Positions 25,305 through 33,747 of a DNA stretch of 64,000 nt are shown in pieces (position 1 is the first letter of the stretch; each line of letters opens with the position of its first letter). A program made the translations under genes and the position numbers. The stretch is from NCBI GenBank assembly GCA_035373905.1, contig DAOSOK010000007.1, forward strand, positions 1 to 64,000, given 5' to 3'. The stretch comes from Candidatus Ozemobacteraceae bacterium (GTDB lineage Bacteria > Muiribacteriota > Ozemobacteria > Ozemobacterales > Ozemobacteraceae). The notes beneath the pieces are model-generated. The model was not told the origin of the DNA. It searched no databases and worked only from the letters and a program-made list of their open reading frames with translations.

Positions 25305-25406
25305 ATGAGTTTGTTCGCATGGGACGGCAATGTCTGCGTTGCCGTCCTATTTTATTTTTTTCGGGAGGTTGGGTTATCAAAGAGACCGTTCGTATCAACC
25401 GGATGA
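25305..25406 (+). CDS. 33-residue leader ORF overlapping the infC start
   Basis: A short ORF begins at ATG 25305 with GGGAG 5 bases upstream, reads through the terminator-like hairpin at 25322-25347, and stops at 25404-25406, inside infC in another frame. Its ribosome site and position fit a regulatory leader peptide whose translation would disrupt the hairpin. It may instead be chance. Confidence 0.35.
   Translation: MSLFAWDGNVCVAVLFYFFREVGLSKRPFVSTG
25322..25361 (+). terminator. Attenuator-like terminator in the infC leader
   Basis: A perfect 9-bp stem (25322-25330 with 25339-25347, loop of 8) is followed by a T-rich run with 11 T in 13 bases. It stands about 90 bases into the leader, right before the infC ribosome site. 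The upstream gene is the convergence-free cyclase 270 bases away, so it sits as an attenuator of infC. Confidence 0.65.
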
Positions 25407-25891
25407 TTCGCGTTCCTCAGGTTCGCCTCATCAACGAGACCGGCGAGATGGTCGGCGTGGTTCCGATTCAGGAAGCCCTCCGCATGACCGAAGAGCGCGG
25501 ATACGACCTGGTGGAAGTGGCCTCAGGCGCCAATCCGCCGGTGTGCAGAATGATGGACTTCGGCCAGTTCAAATACGAGATGACCAAGAAGGCGAAGGAA
25601 GCCAAGAAGAAGCAAAAGGTCATCAAGCTGAAGGAAGTCAAGGTTCGACCGAAAACCGACGAGGGTGATTTGCAGACCAAGTGCAACCAGATCCGCCGTT
25701 TCCTGGAAGAGGGCGACAAGGTGAAGGTTTCGGTGTTTTTCAAGGGGCGCGAGCGCGCGCACATGGACGTCGGGTTCAAGGTCGTCGAGCGAATGAAGGA
25801 AATATTGTCGGAGGATGTCGGCATCGAGAAAGACGCAGGCATCGAAGGCAATACGATCACTATGATTCTCCAGCAGCCCAAGAAAAAGTAA
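25376..25891 (+). CDS. infC: Translation initiation factor IF-3, starting at AUC
   Basis: The 171-residue IF-3 binds the 30S subunit and controls start-codon fidelity. N-terminal domain motifs IRVPQVRLINETGEMVGV and the Lys-rich linker KKAKEAKKKQKVIKLKEVKVRP are standard. No ATG, GTG or TTG lies at the expected N-terminus. An ATC at 25376 follows GGGAGG by 7 bases and gives the expected IKETVRIN beginning. ATG 25403 would lose nine residues and has no ribosome site. IF-3 genes in other bacteria use AUU/AUC-type starts so that IF-3 represses itself; the same control is likely here. rpmI and rplT follow. Confidence 0.9.
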   Translation: MKETVRINRMIRVPQVRLINETGEMVGVVPIQEALRMTEERGYDLVEVASGANPPVCRMMDFGQFKYEMTKKAKEAKKKQKVIKLKEVKVRPKTDEGDLQTKCNQIRRFLEEGDKVKVSVFFKGRERAHMDVGFKVVERMKEILSEDVGIEKDAGIEGNTITMILQQPKKK

Positions 25892-25914
25892 TCCACCCGC
25901 AGGAGGGAATCGTC

Positions 25915-26112
25915 ATGCCAAAAATGAAGACCAACAGTGCAGCCAAGAAGCGATTCAAGGTCACCGGTTCAGGCCGCATCCGCCGGTTCGGCGCCTACGG
26001 CAGCCACATCCTGACCAAGAAAACCAGCAAGCGAAAGCGCAACTACCGCCAGTCGAAACTTGTCCATCCCGGTGACGAGAAGGCCATCAAGAAGATGCTT
26101 CCCTACGGCTGA
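25915..26112 (+). CDS. rpmI: 50S ribosomal protein L35
   Basis: The 65-residue protein begins MPKMKTNSAAKKRFKVTGSG and ends with the conserved KKMLPYG, the L35 pattern. It is a late-assembling large-subunit protein. AGGAGG lies 8 bases before ATG 25915. It lies between infC and rplT as in most bacteria. Confidence 0.97.
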   Translation: MPKMKTNSAAKKRFKVTGSGRIRRFGAYGSHILTKKTSKRKRNYRQSKLVHPGDEKAIKKMLPYG

Positions 26113-26154
26113 TCCCGGCCGCACAGTACCCGCTGAATAGCAGGAGGAAACCAC

Positions 26155-26511
26155 ATGCCACGTTCAAAAAGTTCAAGCAATTCCCGACGCAAGGAAAAAA
26201 AGGTATTCCGGCTGGCTAAGGGCTTCTGGGGAGGCCGCCGCAAGGTAAAGAAAACCGCAAAGGAAGCGGTTCTCAACGCCCTCTGGCACGCCTACAACCA
26301 CCGCCGCGACCGCAAGCAGGACATGCGCTCGCTGTGGATCGTCCGCATCAACGCGGCCTGCCGCACCCATGACATCAGCTACAGCCGCTTCATGGACGGC
26401 CTGAAGAAGTCCGGCATCGCCCTGAACCGCAAGGTTCTGGCCGAGATGGCCGTGAACGACCCTGAGGCCTTCAAGAGCGTCGTCTCCGTGGCGAAAGCCA
26501 AGACGGCCTGA
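26155..26511 (+). CDS. rplT: 50S ribosomal protein L20
   Basis: The 118-residue protein has the L20 length and FRLAKGFWGGRRKVKKTAKEAV plus NRKVLAEMAVNDPEAF segments. L20 binds 23S rRNA early in assembly and in several bacteria represses its own operon through a leader mimic. AGGAGG precedes ATG. The standard infC-rpmI-rplT operon ends with the terminator at 26546. Confidence 0.97.
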   Translation: MPRSKSSSNSRRKEKKVFRLAKGFWGGRRKVKKTAKEAVLNALWHAYNHRRDRKQDMRSLWIVRINAACRTHDISYSRFMDGLKKSGIALNRKVLAEMAVNDPEAFKSVVSVAKAKTA

Positions 26512-26545
26512 CACGAAAACCGGCGGCGCGATCGTGCGCCCGAGA

Positions 26546-26574
26546 AAAACCCCCGGGGAAACCCGGGGGTTTTT
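26546..26574 (+). terminator. Terminator of infC-rpmI-rplT
   Basis: A 12-bp stem with a GAAA tetraloop and four to five T residues. Its core is nearly identical to the terminator at 14946. Confidence 0.85.
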
Positions 26575-26585
26575 CGTCAAAATTA

Positions 26586-26594
26586 TGGTATACT
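26586..26594 (+). promoter_or_regulatory. Extended -10 promoter of the trmH-pheS-pheT operon
   Basis: TGGTATACT has the TG extension and near-consensus hexamer; no good -35 is present. Transcription would start near 26601. Confidence 0.5.
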
Positions 26595-26625
26595 CTGGCC
26601 GCTTTCATGTCCCCTCTCAGAAAGG

Positions 26626-27462
26626 ATGTTCTCGTCTTCCGTGAAATACCTCACGTCGGCTCATAACCCGGTGTTCACCTGGGCCCGGCGACTCGTCGAA
26701 CGGCCCGAGGCCGGCGAAGACGGGACCATGACCGTCCTCCTCGAAGGCGAAAAGCTAGTTCTCGAGGCCCTTCGCTCGGGCGCGAGACTGCGCGGGCTGT
26801 TCGTCGTCGAAGGGCGTGAAAGCGACTGGCAGGCGTATGAAGCGCTTCTCCACATCCTGACGCCCGAGCTGATGAAGCGATTATCGGGCATCGAGACCCA
26901 TTCTCCGGTCGCCGCGGCCGTTGCCCTGCAGCCGACCCGCCCGCTTTCCGAGACGCTGTCCCGGGCGAGGACGGTCGTCGTGCTCGACCGGGTCCAGGAC
27001 CCGGGAAACGTCGGCACGATCATCCGCTCCTGCGAGGCGCTCGGCGCCGACGCCCTCATTCTCTTGCGGGGAAGCTGTTCGCGCGGCAACATGAAAGTTC
27101 TGCGGGCGGCGATGGGTTCCGCCTTCCGCCTGCCCCTGCACCTTGTTTCCGACCCGGCGGAGCTGCTCGCCGAGCTCGGCCGTGCATCGTTCACGCCGCT
27201 GGCGACGGCCATGGACGGTCGCGCGATCTGGGAAAAGCCGCTTCCCGAGAAAACCGCGCTGTTTTTCGGCGCCGAGGGAACCGGTCTCGATGCGGCTCTC
27301 GCGGCCGGATGTCACGAAACCATCCGCATCCCCATGCAGGGAGCGGTCGAATCCCTCAACGTGGCGGCATCCGTCGCCATCTGCCTCTACGAGCGGGCCC
27401 GCCCCGCTCGTTCCAACGGCCAGTCCACGTCGCAGACGCGACACACCAAGGAGACATCATGA
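26626..27462 (+). CDS. SpoU/TrmH-family RNA 2'-O-methyltransferase
   Basis: The 278-residue SPOUT methyltransferase has an N-terminal substrate-binding domain (1-105). The knotted SAM domain has its three motifs: LDRVQDPGNVGTIIRS near 122, LFFGAEGTGLDAAL near 208, and IRIPMQGAVESLNVAASVAICLYE near 235. Such enzymes modify ribose in 23S rRNA or tRNA. This relative is of the RlmB/TsnR type often encoded next to pheS. The start is ambiguous between ATG 26626 and GTG 26641. Its stop overlaps the pheS ATG. Confidence 0.88.
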   Translation: MFSSSVKYLTSAHNPVFTWARRLVERPEAGEDGTMTVLLEGEKLVLEALRSGARLRGLFVVEGRESDWQAYEALLHILTPELMKRLSGIETHSPVAAAVALQPTRPLSETLSRARTVVVLDRVQDPGNVGTIIRSCEALGADALILLRGSCSRGNMKVLRAAMGSAFRLPLHLVSDPAELLAELGRASFTPLATAMDGRAIWEKPLPEKTALFFGAEGTGLDAALAAGCHETIRIPMQGAVESLNVAASVAICLYERARPARSNGQSTSQTRHTKETS

Positions 27463-28472
27463 CGGAAACTCACGACACGATCTGGCAGCTGTTCGAGACC
27501 GAGAAAGCCGCGGCGAAAGGCGCCAAAGAGATGGAAGCGCTCCGCGTCAAGTTTCTCGGAAAAAAGGGTCTGGTCACCGAGCTGTTGAAGACCCTCGGCA
27601 AGCTCCCTCCCGAAGAGCGCAAAGCGGCAGGCGAGCGCATCAACACGCTCAAAAACCGGATCGGCGAAGCGCTGGACAGCGACCTGTCGAAGCTCCAGGC
27701 CGCCGAGGAGGCCGCCCGGCTCAAGGCCGAACGCCCCGATCCGACGTTGCCCGGCACGATGCCCCTCCCAGGCACGATCCACCCCGTGACGCAGGTCGCC
27801 CTCGAAGTGGCCCGCATTTTCCAGTCGATGGGTTTCTTCATGGCAGACGGCCCGGAGATCGAGGACGAATACTACAACTTCGAGGCGCTGAACGTGCCGA
27901 AGCACCACCCGGCCCGCGACATGCAGGACACGTTCTACCTCGAGAACGGCCAGGTTCTTCGCACCCAGACCTCGCCTGTCCAGATCCGCGTCATGGAGAC
28001 GATGCAGCCGCCGCTGAAGATGATCGCGCTCGGCAAGGTGTTCCGCAAGGACAGCGACATCACCCACTCGCCGATGTTCACGCAGATGGAAGGTCTCGTC
28101 GTCGACGAAAACGTATCGCTGGCCGACCTGAAGGGCACGCTGAACATGTTCACCGAGGCGATGTTCGGGAAGCGGCCGACCCGCTTCAGGCCGAGCTTCT
28201 TCCCGTTCACCGAGCCGTCTGCCGAGATGGATATCCAGTGCGTCTTCTGCTCGGGCAAGGGGTGTAAGGTCTGCAAGGGAAGCGGCTGGATGGAGGTTCT
28301 CGGCTGCGGCATGGTCAACCCGCGCGTGTTTGAGGCCGTGAAATACGATACCGAGAAGTATACGGGTTTCGCGTTCGGGATGGGCATCGAACGCATCGCA
28401 ATGCAGCGCTACGGCATCAACGACATCCGGCTCCTGTACGGATCCGACATCCGCTTCCTGCGCCAATTCTGA
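27459..28472 (+). CDS. pheS: Phenylalanyl-tRNA synthetase alpha subunit
   Basis: The 337-residue class II synthetase subunit charges tRNA-Phe with PheT. It has the N-terminal coiled coil (1-90) and motif 2/3 elements including HPARDMQDTFYL and the GFAFGMGIERIAMQRYGI ending. The Cys pattern C-x2-C-x4-C-x2-C is followed by GWMEVLGCGMVNP; this metal-binding insertion is found in many bacterial PheS. ATG 27459 overlaps the stop of the methyltransferase (ATGA). A start further upstream at 27309 lies inside that gene. Confidence 0.97.
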   Translation: MTETHDTIWQLFETEKAAAKGAKEMEALRVKFLGKKGLVTELLKTLGKLPPEERKAAGERINTLKNRIGEALDSDLSKLQAAEEAARLKAERPDPTLPGTMPLPGTIHPVTQVALEVARIFQSMGFFMADGPEIEDEYYNFEALNVPKHHPARDMQDTFYLENGQVLRTQTSPVQIRVMETMQPPLKMIALGKVFRKDSDITHSPMFTQMEGLVVDENVSLADLKGTLNMFTEAMFGKRPTRFRPSFFPFTEPSAEMDIQCVFCSGKGCKVCKGSGWMEVLGCGMVNPRVFEAVKYDTEKYTGFAFGMGIERIAMQRYGINDIRLLYGSDIRFLRQF

Positions 28473-28484
28473 GGAGACACACCC

Positions 28485-30869
28485 ATGAAGATACTGTTGA
28501 GCTGGCTTCGTGATTACATCGACATCCAGGTTTCCCCCGAGCAGATCGCGGACGCCCTGCAGATGGCGGGCATCGAGGTCGAGTCGATCCACCAGCCCGG
28601 GAAGGGACTTTCCAAGGTCGTCGTCGGGCAGATTCTCACGCGCGGCCCCCACCCCAACGCCGACAAACTCTCGATCTGCATGGTGAACGTCGGCGCGACC
28701 GAGCCGCTGAAAATCGTCTGCGGCGCCCCCAACTGCGACGCCGGCAACAAGGTGCCCGTGGCGACGATCGGCGCGTCGCTGCCGACGGGCTTCGAGATCC
28801 GCAAGGCGAAGATTCGCGGCGAAGAGTCGTTCGGCATGATGTGCAGCCGGCGCGAACTCGGCATCAGCGACGAGCACGAAGGCCTCTGGATCCTTCCGGC
28901 CGACGTTTCTATAGGAGAAGATATCGTAAAGGCGCTCGGCATGGAAGACGTGATTTTCGAGATCAGCGTCACGCCGAACCGGGGCGATGCCCTTTCCCAC
29001 CTCGGCATCGCGCGCGAGCTCTCGGCGATCTTCAACCTGCCGCTCCACCGAAACGGCCTGGCCGGCGTTGCCGGGGAAGGCGACGTGACTTCCCAAACGA
29101 GCGTCACGATCGAGGATTCCGACCTCTGTCCGCGGTACGGCGCGCGCCTTGTTCGCAACGTGAAAGTCGGGCCGAGCCCCCGCTGGCTGCAGGACCGCCT
29201 CGAGAAGATCGGCCTGCGGACCATCAACAACGTCGTCGACGTGACGAATTATGTATTGATGGATATAGGTCACCCCATGCACGCGTTCGACTTCGACCGG
29301 CTCGAGGAGCAGCGCATCGTCGTTCGCCGCGCGAAGCACGGCGAGATGATCCGCTCGCTCGACGGCGTCGACCGCAAATTGACGACCGAGATGCTCGTCA
29401 TCGCTGACGCGGCCCAGCCCGTCGCGATCGCCGGCGTCATGGGCGGCTTCAACACCATGGTGACCGAAACAACGTCGAACATCCTGCTCGAAGGCGCCTT
29501 CTTCGATCCGATCTCGATCCGAAGGACGTCGAAAGCCCTCGGCCTGATGTCCGACTCGTCGTATCGGTTCGAGCGGGGCACCAACATCGACAACGTGCCG
29601 ATCGCCCTCAACGAGGCGGCGCGCCTTCTGGCCGAGATCGCCGGCGGAACGGCCGTCGCCGGCATCGTCGACGCGTATCCGGAACCGGCGCCGCTCAAAC
29701 GCGTGATGCTCCGCACCCGGCGCGCCTGCCGTCTGATCGGCGTCGACCTGAAGCCCCAGCAGCTCGAAACCCTGCTGCTGCGGCTGAAGTTCGAGGTCAC
29801 CCGCGAAGGCGAAACCCTGTGGGTCGGCGTTCCGCCCTACCGGCACGACATCGAGCAGGAGGCCGACCTGATCGAGGAGTGCGCCCGCCTGTTCGGCTAC
29901 AACAACATTCCCGCGAAGCTTCCGGCGATCTCGGCGCCGCCCCGCCTGGAGACGCCGATTCAGAGTCTCGTCAAGCGCGTCCGCGACCATCTCACGAGCC
30001 TTGGCCTCCATGAAACGATGACCTATAGTTTCATTCCGACCGCCACCCCGCCGGAACTGGCCGAGTGCGAGCCGCTCAAACTCCAGAACCCGCTTTCCGA
30101 GGAGCTGGCCGTCATGCGCACGGGCCTGATGGCCGGCATGATCGACGCCGTCAGGCGCAACGTCCTCGCCGACGAGTATGATCTGCAGCTGTTCGAAATG
30201 GGGCGCGTCTTTCACCGGGGCGCCGGCGGCATGTCCCAGGAGTCGGACCGGCTGTGCATCGGCCTGTGCGGCGCGGCCAACATGCGCGACTGGCATCGGA
30301 GCCGCGAGGCGAACGACATCTTCCGGCTCAAGGGCCTGATCGCCTCGATTGGGAAGCTGGCAGGCCAGACCGTCCAGTTCAAGGCGGGGTCATCACCCGC
30401 TCTGCATCCATCGAACCAGTTCCAGGTTCTCGTATCCGGCAAGACCGCCGGGCATCTTGGGCAGGTCAACCCGAAATGGCTCGACAACCGCAAGCTTCCG
30501 CGCGAGATGTTCTTTGCCGAGCTCGATATCGGCCTTCTCGCCGACGCGCCGCGCCAGATGCCGAGGTTCAGGGCGATACCCGAGTTCCCCGCCGTCCGAC
30601 GCGACCTCGCCCTCCTTCTCCCGCTCACCGTCCGTCACGACGACGTCGTCGGCATCGTGAAGTCCGAGGCGGGCCCTCTGCTCGAAGACGTCAGGCTGTT
30701 CGACGTGTATCAGGGAAAGGGCCTCGATCCCGACCGCCGGTCGCTCGCATTTTCATTGACTTTCCGCTCGCCGGAGCGCACTCTTACGGAAGAGGATGTT
30801 CAGCCCAGAATCGATGCCGTCGTCGCCAAAATAGCCGCGGAGCTCGATGGCCGGCTTCGCGACAAGTGA
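28485..30869 (+). CDS. pheT: Phenylalanyl-tRNA synthetase beta subunit
   Basis: The 794-residue beta subunit starts MKILLSWLRDYIDI. It has the tRNA-binding/EMAP domain (about 40-150), B3/B4 editing domain (about 210-400, with DIGHPMHAFDFDRL), B5 domain (about 410-480), catalytic-like core and a C-terminal ferredoxin-fold anticodon-binding domain (about 700-794). All expected domains are present and the length is typical. GAGGAG lies upstream of ATG 28485, 12 bases after pheS. Two AT-rich rare-codon patches lie at 28905-28932 and 29245-29270. Confidence 0.97.
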   Translation: MKILLSWLRDYIDIQVSPEQIADALQMAGIEVESIHQPGKGLSKVVVGQILTRGPHPNADKLSICMVNVGATEPLKIVCGAPNCDAGNKVPVATIGASLPTGFEIRKAKIRGEESFGMMCSRRELGISDEHEGLWILPADVSIGEDIVKALGMEDVIFEISVTPNRGDALSHLGIARELSAIFNLPLHRNGLAGVAGEGDVTSQTSVTIEDSDLCPRYGARLVRNVKVGPSPRWLQDRLEKIGLRTINNVVDVTNYVLMDIGHPMHAFDFDRLEEQRIVVRRAKHGEMIRSLDGVDRKLTTEMLVIADAAQPVAIAGVMGGFNTMVTETTSNILLEGAFFDPISIRRTSKALGLMSDSSYRFERGTNIDNVPIALNEAARLLAEIAGGTAVAGIVDAYPEPAPLKRVMLRTRRACRLIGVDLKPQQLETLLLRLKFEVTREGETLWVGVPPYRHDIEQEADLIEECARLFGYNNIPAKLPAISAPPRLETPIQSLVKRVRDHLTSLGLHETMTYSFIPTATPPELAECEPLKLQNPLSEELAVMRTGLMAGMIDAVRRNVLADEYDLQLFEMGRVFHRGAGGMSQESDRLCIGLCGAANMRDWHRSREANDIFRLKGLIASIGKLAGQTVQFKAGSSPALHPSNQFQVLVSGKTAGHLGQVNPKWLDNRKLPREMFFAELDIGLLADAPRQMPRFRAIPEFPAVRRDLALLLPLTVRHDDVVGIVKSEAGPLLEDVRLFDVYQGKGLDPDRRSLAFSLTFRSPERTLTEEDVQPRIDAVVAKIAAELDGRLRDK

Positions 30870-30903
30870 CGTGAGCATCGACAGCGGCATGGGAGGATAA
30901 CGT

Positions 30904-31230
30904 ATGCATGAGTTGTATACAATATTTCTCGATCAATCCGTGGCTCAGTTCACCACGATGGGCCTGTTATTCTTCATCTCGATCGCCTGGGTATACAGGC
31001 TCTGGTCCAACGCTCAGCTTGCACACGTCAAGTTGACGACCGCGGAAAATATTCAGATCTATGGTTTCGGGGTCGTCGCCATGATCACCGCCATGATCAT
31101 GTTCGGGTATATCGCCTTTCCCAACAATGCGGAAAACCTGCTCGACATGATCGGGTTGAAATACCCGCTGTTCGCCTTGACCAGTTTCGTTCAGCGGGGA
31201 ATTCTCTGGGTCATACGGCTGTTCATGTAA
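30904..31230 (+). CDS. Small membrane protein downstream of pheT, unknown
   Basis: The 108-residue protein has two or three hydrophobic segments (about 16-34, 51-73 and possibly 88-106) and no recognised family. GGGAGG lies before ATG 30904 and it follows pheT by 34 bases, so it is probably the last gene of that operon. Many bacteria carry zapA here, but this protein is hydrophobic and clearly not ZapA. Confidence 0.65.
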   Translation: MHELYTIFLDQSVAQFTTMGLLFFISIAWVYRLWSNAQLAHVKLTTAENIQIYGFGVVAMITAMIMFGYIAFPNNAENLLDMIGLKYPLFALTSFVQRGILWVIRLFM

Positions 31231-31243
31231 GTCCGTCGCAACA

Positions 31244-31279
31244 AGCCGCCGGCTGTCGGGCAATCCGCAGCCGGCGGCT
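31244..31279. terminator. 12-bp GC hairpin between the pheT operon and the vWA gene
   Basis: AGCCGCCGGCTG at 31244 pairs with 31268-31279 around a 12-base loop. No T-tract follows, so termination efficiency is uncertain. Confidence 0.45.
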
Positions 31280-31324
31280 CTCGTTCAGGATATCAGTTCA
31301 AAACACGCGAGGATGGAGGATACG

Positions 31325-33610
31325 ATGAAACGACTCTTCATGCTTTGTCTGATGGTTTGCGCTTTCCTTGCCGCCTTGGGGAGGCCTCTCTGGGCCGACG
31401 GCATGATCATCCCGATCGATCCCGAGGATCCCCGGCGCGAGCGCGTCATTTTCCGGCCGCCGATGCCCGAACAGAGCTTCACGGTTCCGTTGTCGGTCAC
31501 GCGACATCGCGTCACCGTCGAGATCAAGGATATTGCGGCGTCGACGAAGGTCGACCAGGCGTTCTACAACCATGAAAACCGCGTCGTGGAAGGTCTGTAC
31601 ATCTTTCCGCTCCCGATCGGCGCCTCGATCAGCGGCTTCGCGATGGACATCGAAGGCAAGATGACGAAGGGCGAGCTGCTCGACGCCGACAAAGCCCGTT
31701 CCATCTATGAAAACATCGTCCGGCAGATGCGCGACCCGGGCCTTCTCGAGTTTTTCGGTACCGGCATCTTCAAGACCCGCATTTATCCCATCGAGCCTCT
31801 GAAAGAAAAGCAGGTCAAGATCGAATACCAGGAAGCGCTGCGCGCCGAGGGAAATCTCGTCAGATACGTGTATCCCCTCAACATCGAGCGGTTCTCCCAG
31901 GAACCGATGAAGGACGTATCGATCGAGATCAGGCTCACCTCGAAAACCCCGATCACGACGATCTACTCCCCCACCCACTCGATTTCGATCAAGAAGAACG
32001 GGGACTACGCAGCGACGATCGGCTTCGAAGCCGACTCGATCCGCCCCGACAAGGATTTCGTGCTCTACTACGCCCTGTCGCAGAAGGATCTGTCGATGTC
32101 GTTCCTCGCCAATCGCCCCGACCCGAGCGAGGACGGCAGTTTCATGGTCATGCTGGCGCCGCGCAGCGAACTTCAGCAGGCCGCGATGCCGTCGATCGAC
32201 GTGGCGCTCGTGCTCGACACGTCGGGCAGCATGGCCGGCGCGAAGATGGACCAGGCGCGCAAATCGCTCGAGTTCTGCGTGAACGCGCTCAAGAAGGGCG
32301 ACCGTTTCAACCTGATCAACTTCTCGACCGACGTCGACGGGTACAAGAACGAGCTGGTCGAGATGGACGACAAGACCCGCGCAGGGGCGCTCGAGTATAT
32401 CAAACGGCTCGAACCGGTGGGCGGAACGAATATATCTGATGCGTTATTGAAAGCCATTCGCCAGCTCAAGGACAAGAAGGCCAACCGCCCCTCTTTCATC
32501 GTCTTCGTGACCGACGGCAAGCCGACGGCCGGCCTTACCGAGCCCGAGGAGATCATCCGAGAGCTCAAGAACGCCAACGACGCGAAGGTGCGCATCTTCT
32601 CGTTCGGCGTCGGCGACCAGCTGAACGCCCCGCTCATCGACCGCATCGCCGAGGAGCACGGGGGCGCCTCCGACTACGTCTCGGAGAGCGAAGACATCGA
32701 AGCGAAGGTTTCCGGCCTCTTCTCGAAGCTGACCCACCCGGTCATGACCGACGTCAGCCTGACGATCAAAAACGTCGACGTTTCGCAGATCTACCCTCAG
32801 CGTCTGCCAGACATCTTCAAGGGAAGCACCGTCACGGTTCTCGGGCGGTATCGCGGGCCCGGCGAGGCTCTCGTCACCCTGACCGGCAACATCGACGGCA
32901 AGCCCGTCAAGCTCGACTACGAGGCGTCCTTCCCCGAGCGAGAGACTGAAAACGGCTTCGTCTCGCGCATCTGGGCGACCCGCAAGATCGGCTTCCTGCT
33001 CGACCAGATCCGCAAGAACGGCGCCGACGATGAGCTCAAGAACGAGATCGTGACGCTCGCGAAGCGGTACGGCATCCTGACCCCCTACACCTCCTACCTG
33101 GTGGTGGAGGACAAGGACCTTCCCGGCCCGAACCTGCGCCGCATCATGGCGCCGTCGCCATCCGCCGGAGCCCCCGGCCCGTTCCTCGAGGAGGCGAAGG
33201 GGCGCTTCGACAGCCTCAGTTCCGCCCAGGAAGGCGCGGACGCCGTCTCGGCTGCCCGGGAAATGAACGTGATGAAGCAGGCCGAAGCGCCGATGCAGTC
33301 ATTTTCGACCGCCAGGCCGTCCTCGGCCCCGACGTCGATGGGCGGCCTCAAGGCACCGACCTCGCGCGAGATCGGCGACCGCACGTTCTACCTGATCGAC
33401 GAGAAGTGGGTGGACGGCTCCGTCTCGTCCGAAAGGGCGGACGTCACGATCAAAGCCTACTCGGCCGCCTACTTCGAACTCGCGAAGAAATACCCGGCAA
33501 TCAACAAGTTCCTGGCCCTCGGCGACAAGCTCATCCTGAAAGTCGAAGGCAAAATCGTCGAGATTTCCGCCGACCGCGGAGTGACCGAGGCCGGCGATCT
33601 CGGCATCTGA
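31325..33610 (+). CDS. Exported VIT and von Willebrand A domain protein
   Basis: The 761-residue protein has a signal peptide (1-24). A VIT domain (about 40-165) includes YNHENRVVEGLYIFPLPIGASI. A vWA domain (about 290-460) has an intact MIDAS motif DTSGSM and a later FVTDGKPT. The C-terminal third is charged and contains a Ser/Ala/Pro linker (about 605-665). The pair VIT+vWA is the inter-alpha-trypsin-inhibitor heavy-chain arrangement, found in bacteria as exported metal-dependent adhesion or scaffold proteins. GGAGGA precedes ATG 31325. Monocistronic, with its own terminator. Confidence 0.88.
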   Translation: MKRLFMLCLMVCAFLAALGRPLWADGMIIPIDPEDPRRERVIFRPPMPEQSFTVPLSVTRHRVTVEIKDIAASTKVDQAFYNHENRVVEGLYIFPLPIGASISGFAMDIEGKMTKGELLDADKARSIYENIVRQMRDPGLLEFFGTGIFKTRIYPIEPLKEKQVKIEYQEALRAEGNLVRYVYPLNIERFSQEPMKDVSIEIRLTSKTPITTIYSPTHSISIKKNGDYAATIGFEADSIRPDKDFVLYYALSQKDLSMSFLANRPDPSEDGSFMVMLAPRSELQQAAMPSIDVALVLDTSGSMAGAKMDQARKSLEFCVNALKKGDRFNLINFSTDVDGYKNELVEMDDKTRAGALEYIKRLEPVGGTNISDALLKAIRQLKDKKANRPSFIVFVTDGKPTAGLTEPEEIIRELKNANDAKVRIFSFGVGDQLNAPLIDRIAEEHGGASDYVSESEDIEAKVSGLFSKLTHPVMTDVSLTIKNVDVSQIYPQRLPDIFKGSTVTVLGRYRGPGEALVTLTGNIDGKPVKLDYEASFPERETENGFVSRIWATRKIGFLLDQIRKNGADDELKNEIVTLAKRYGILTPYTSYLVVEDKDLPGPNLRRIMAPSPSAGAPGPFLEEAKGRFDSLSSAQEGADAVSAAREMNVMKQAEAPMQSFSTARPSSAPTSMGGLKAPTSREIGDRTFYLIDEKWVDGSVSSERADVTIKAYSAAYFELAKKYPAINKFLALGDKLILKVEGKIVEISADRGVTEAGDLGI

Positions 33611-33633
33611 CCTGATCTGTTGGCATACCTGCG

Positions 33634-33669
33634 CCGCGGCCCCGACTGAGGGCCGCGGTTCTTTTTTCC
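33634..33669 (+). terminator. Terminator of the VIT/vWA gene
   Basis: A 9-bp stem CCGCGGCCC with GGGCCGCGG is followed by TTCTTTTTT. Confidence 0.8.
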
Positions 33670-33747
33670 GTCACCATCACGGGCCGGTTGTGATATCATT
33701 GCGCGGAAAGACGCCTCACGACACGGAAAGGAGCCACACGCCCCGTC

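Noticed and set aside
27387..30296. 969-codon antisense open frame across pheS/pheT
   Set aside because: A consequence of GC-rich codon use in pheS and pheT; no initiation signals and low-complexity Arg/Asp/His-rich translation.
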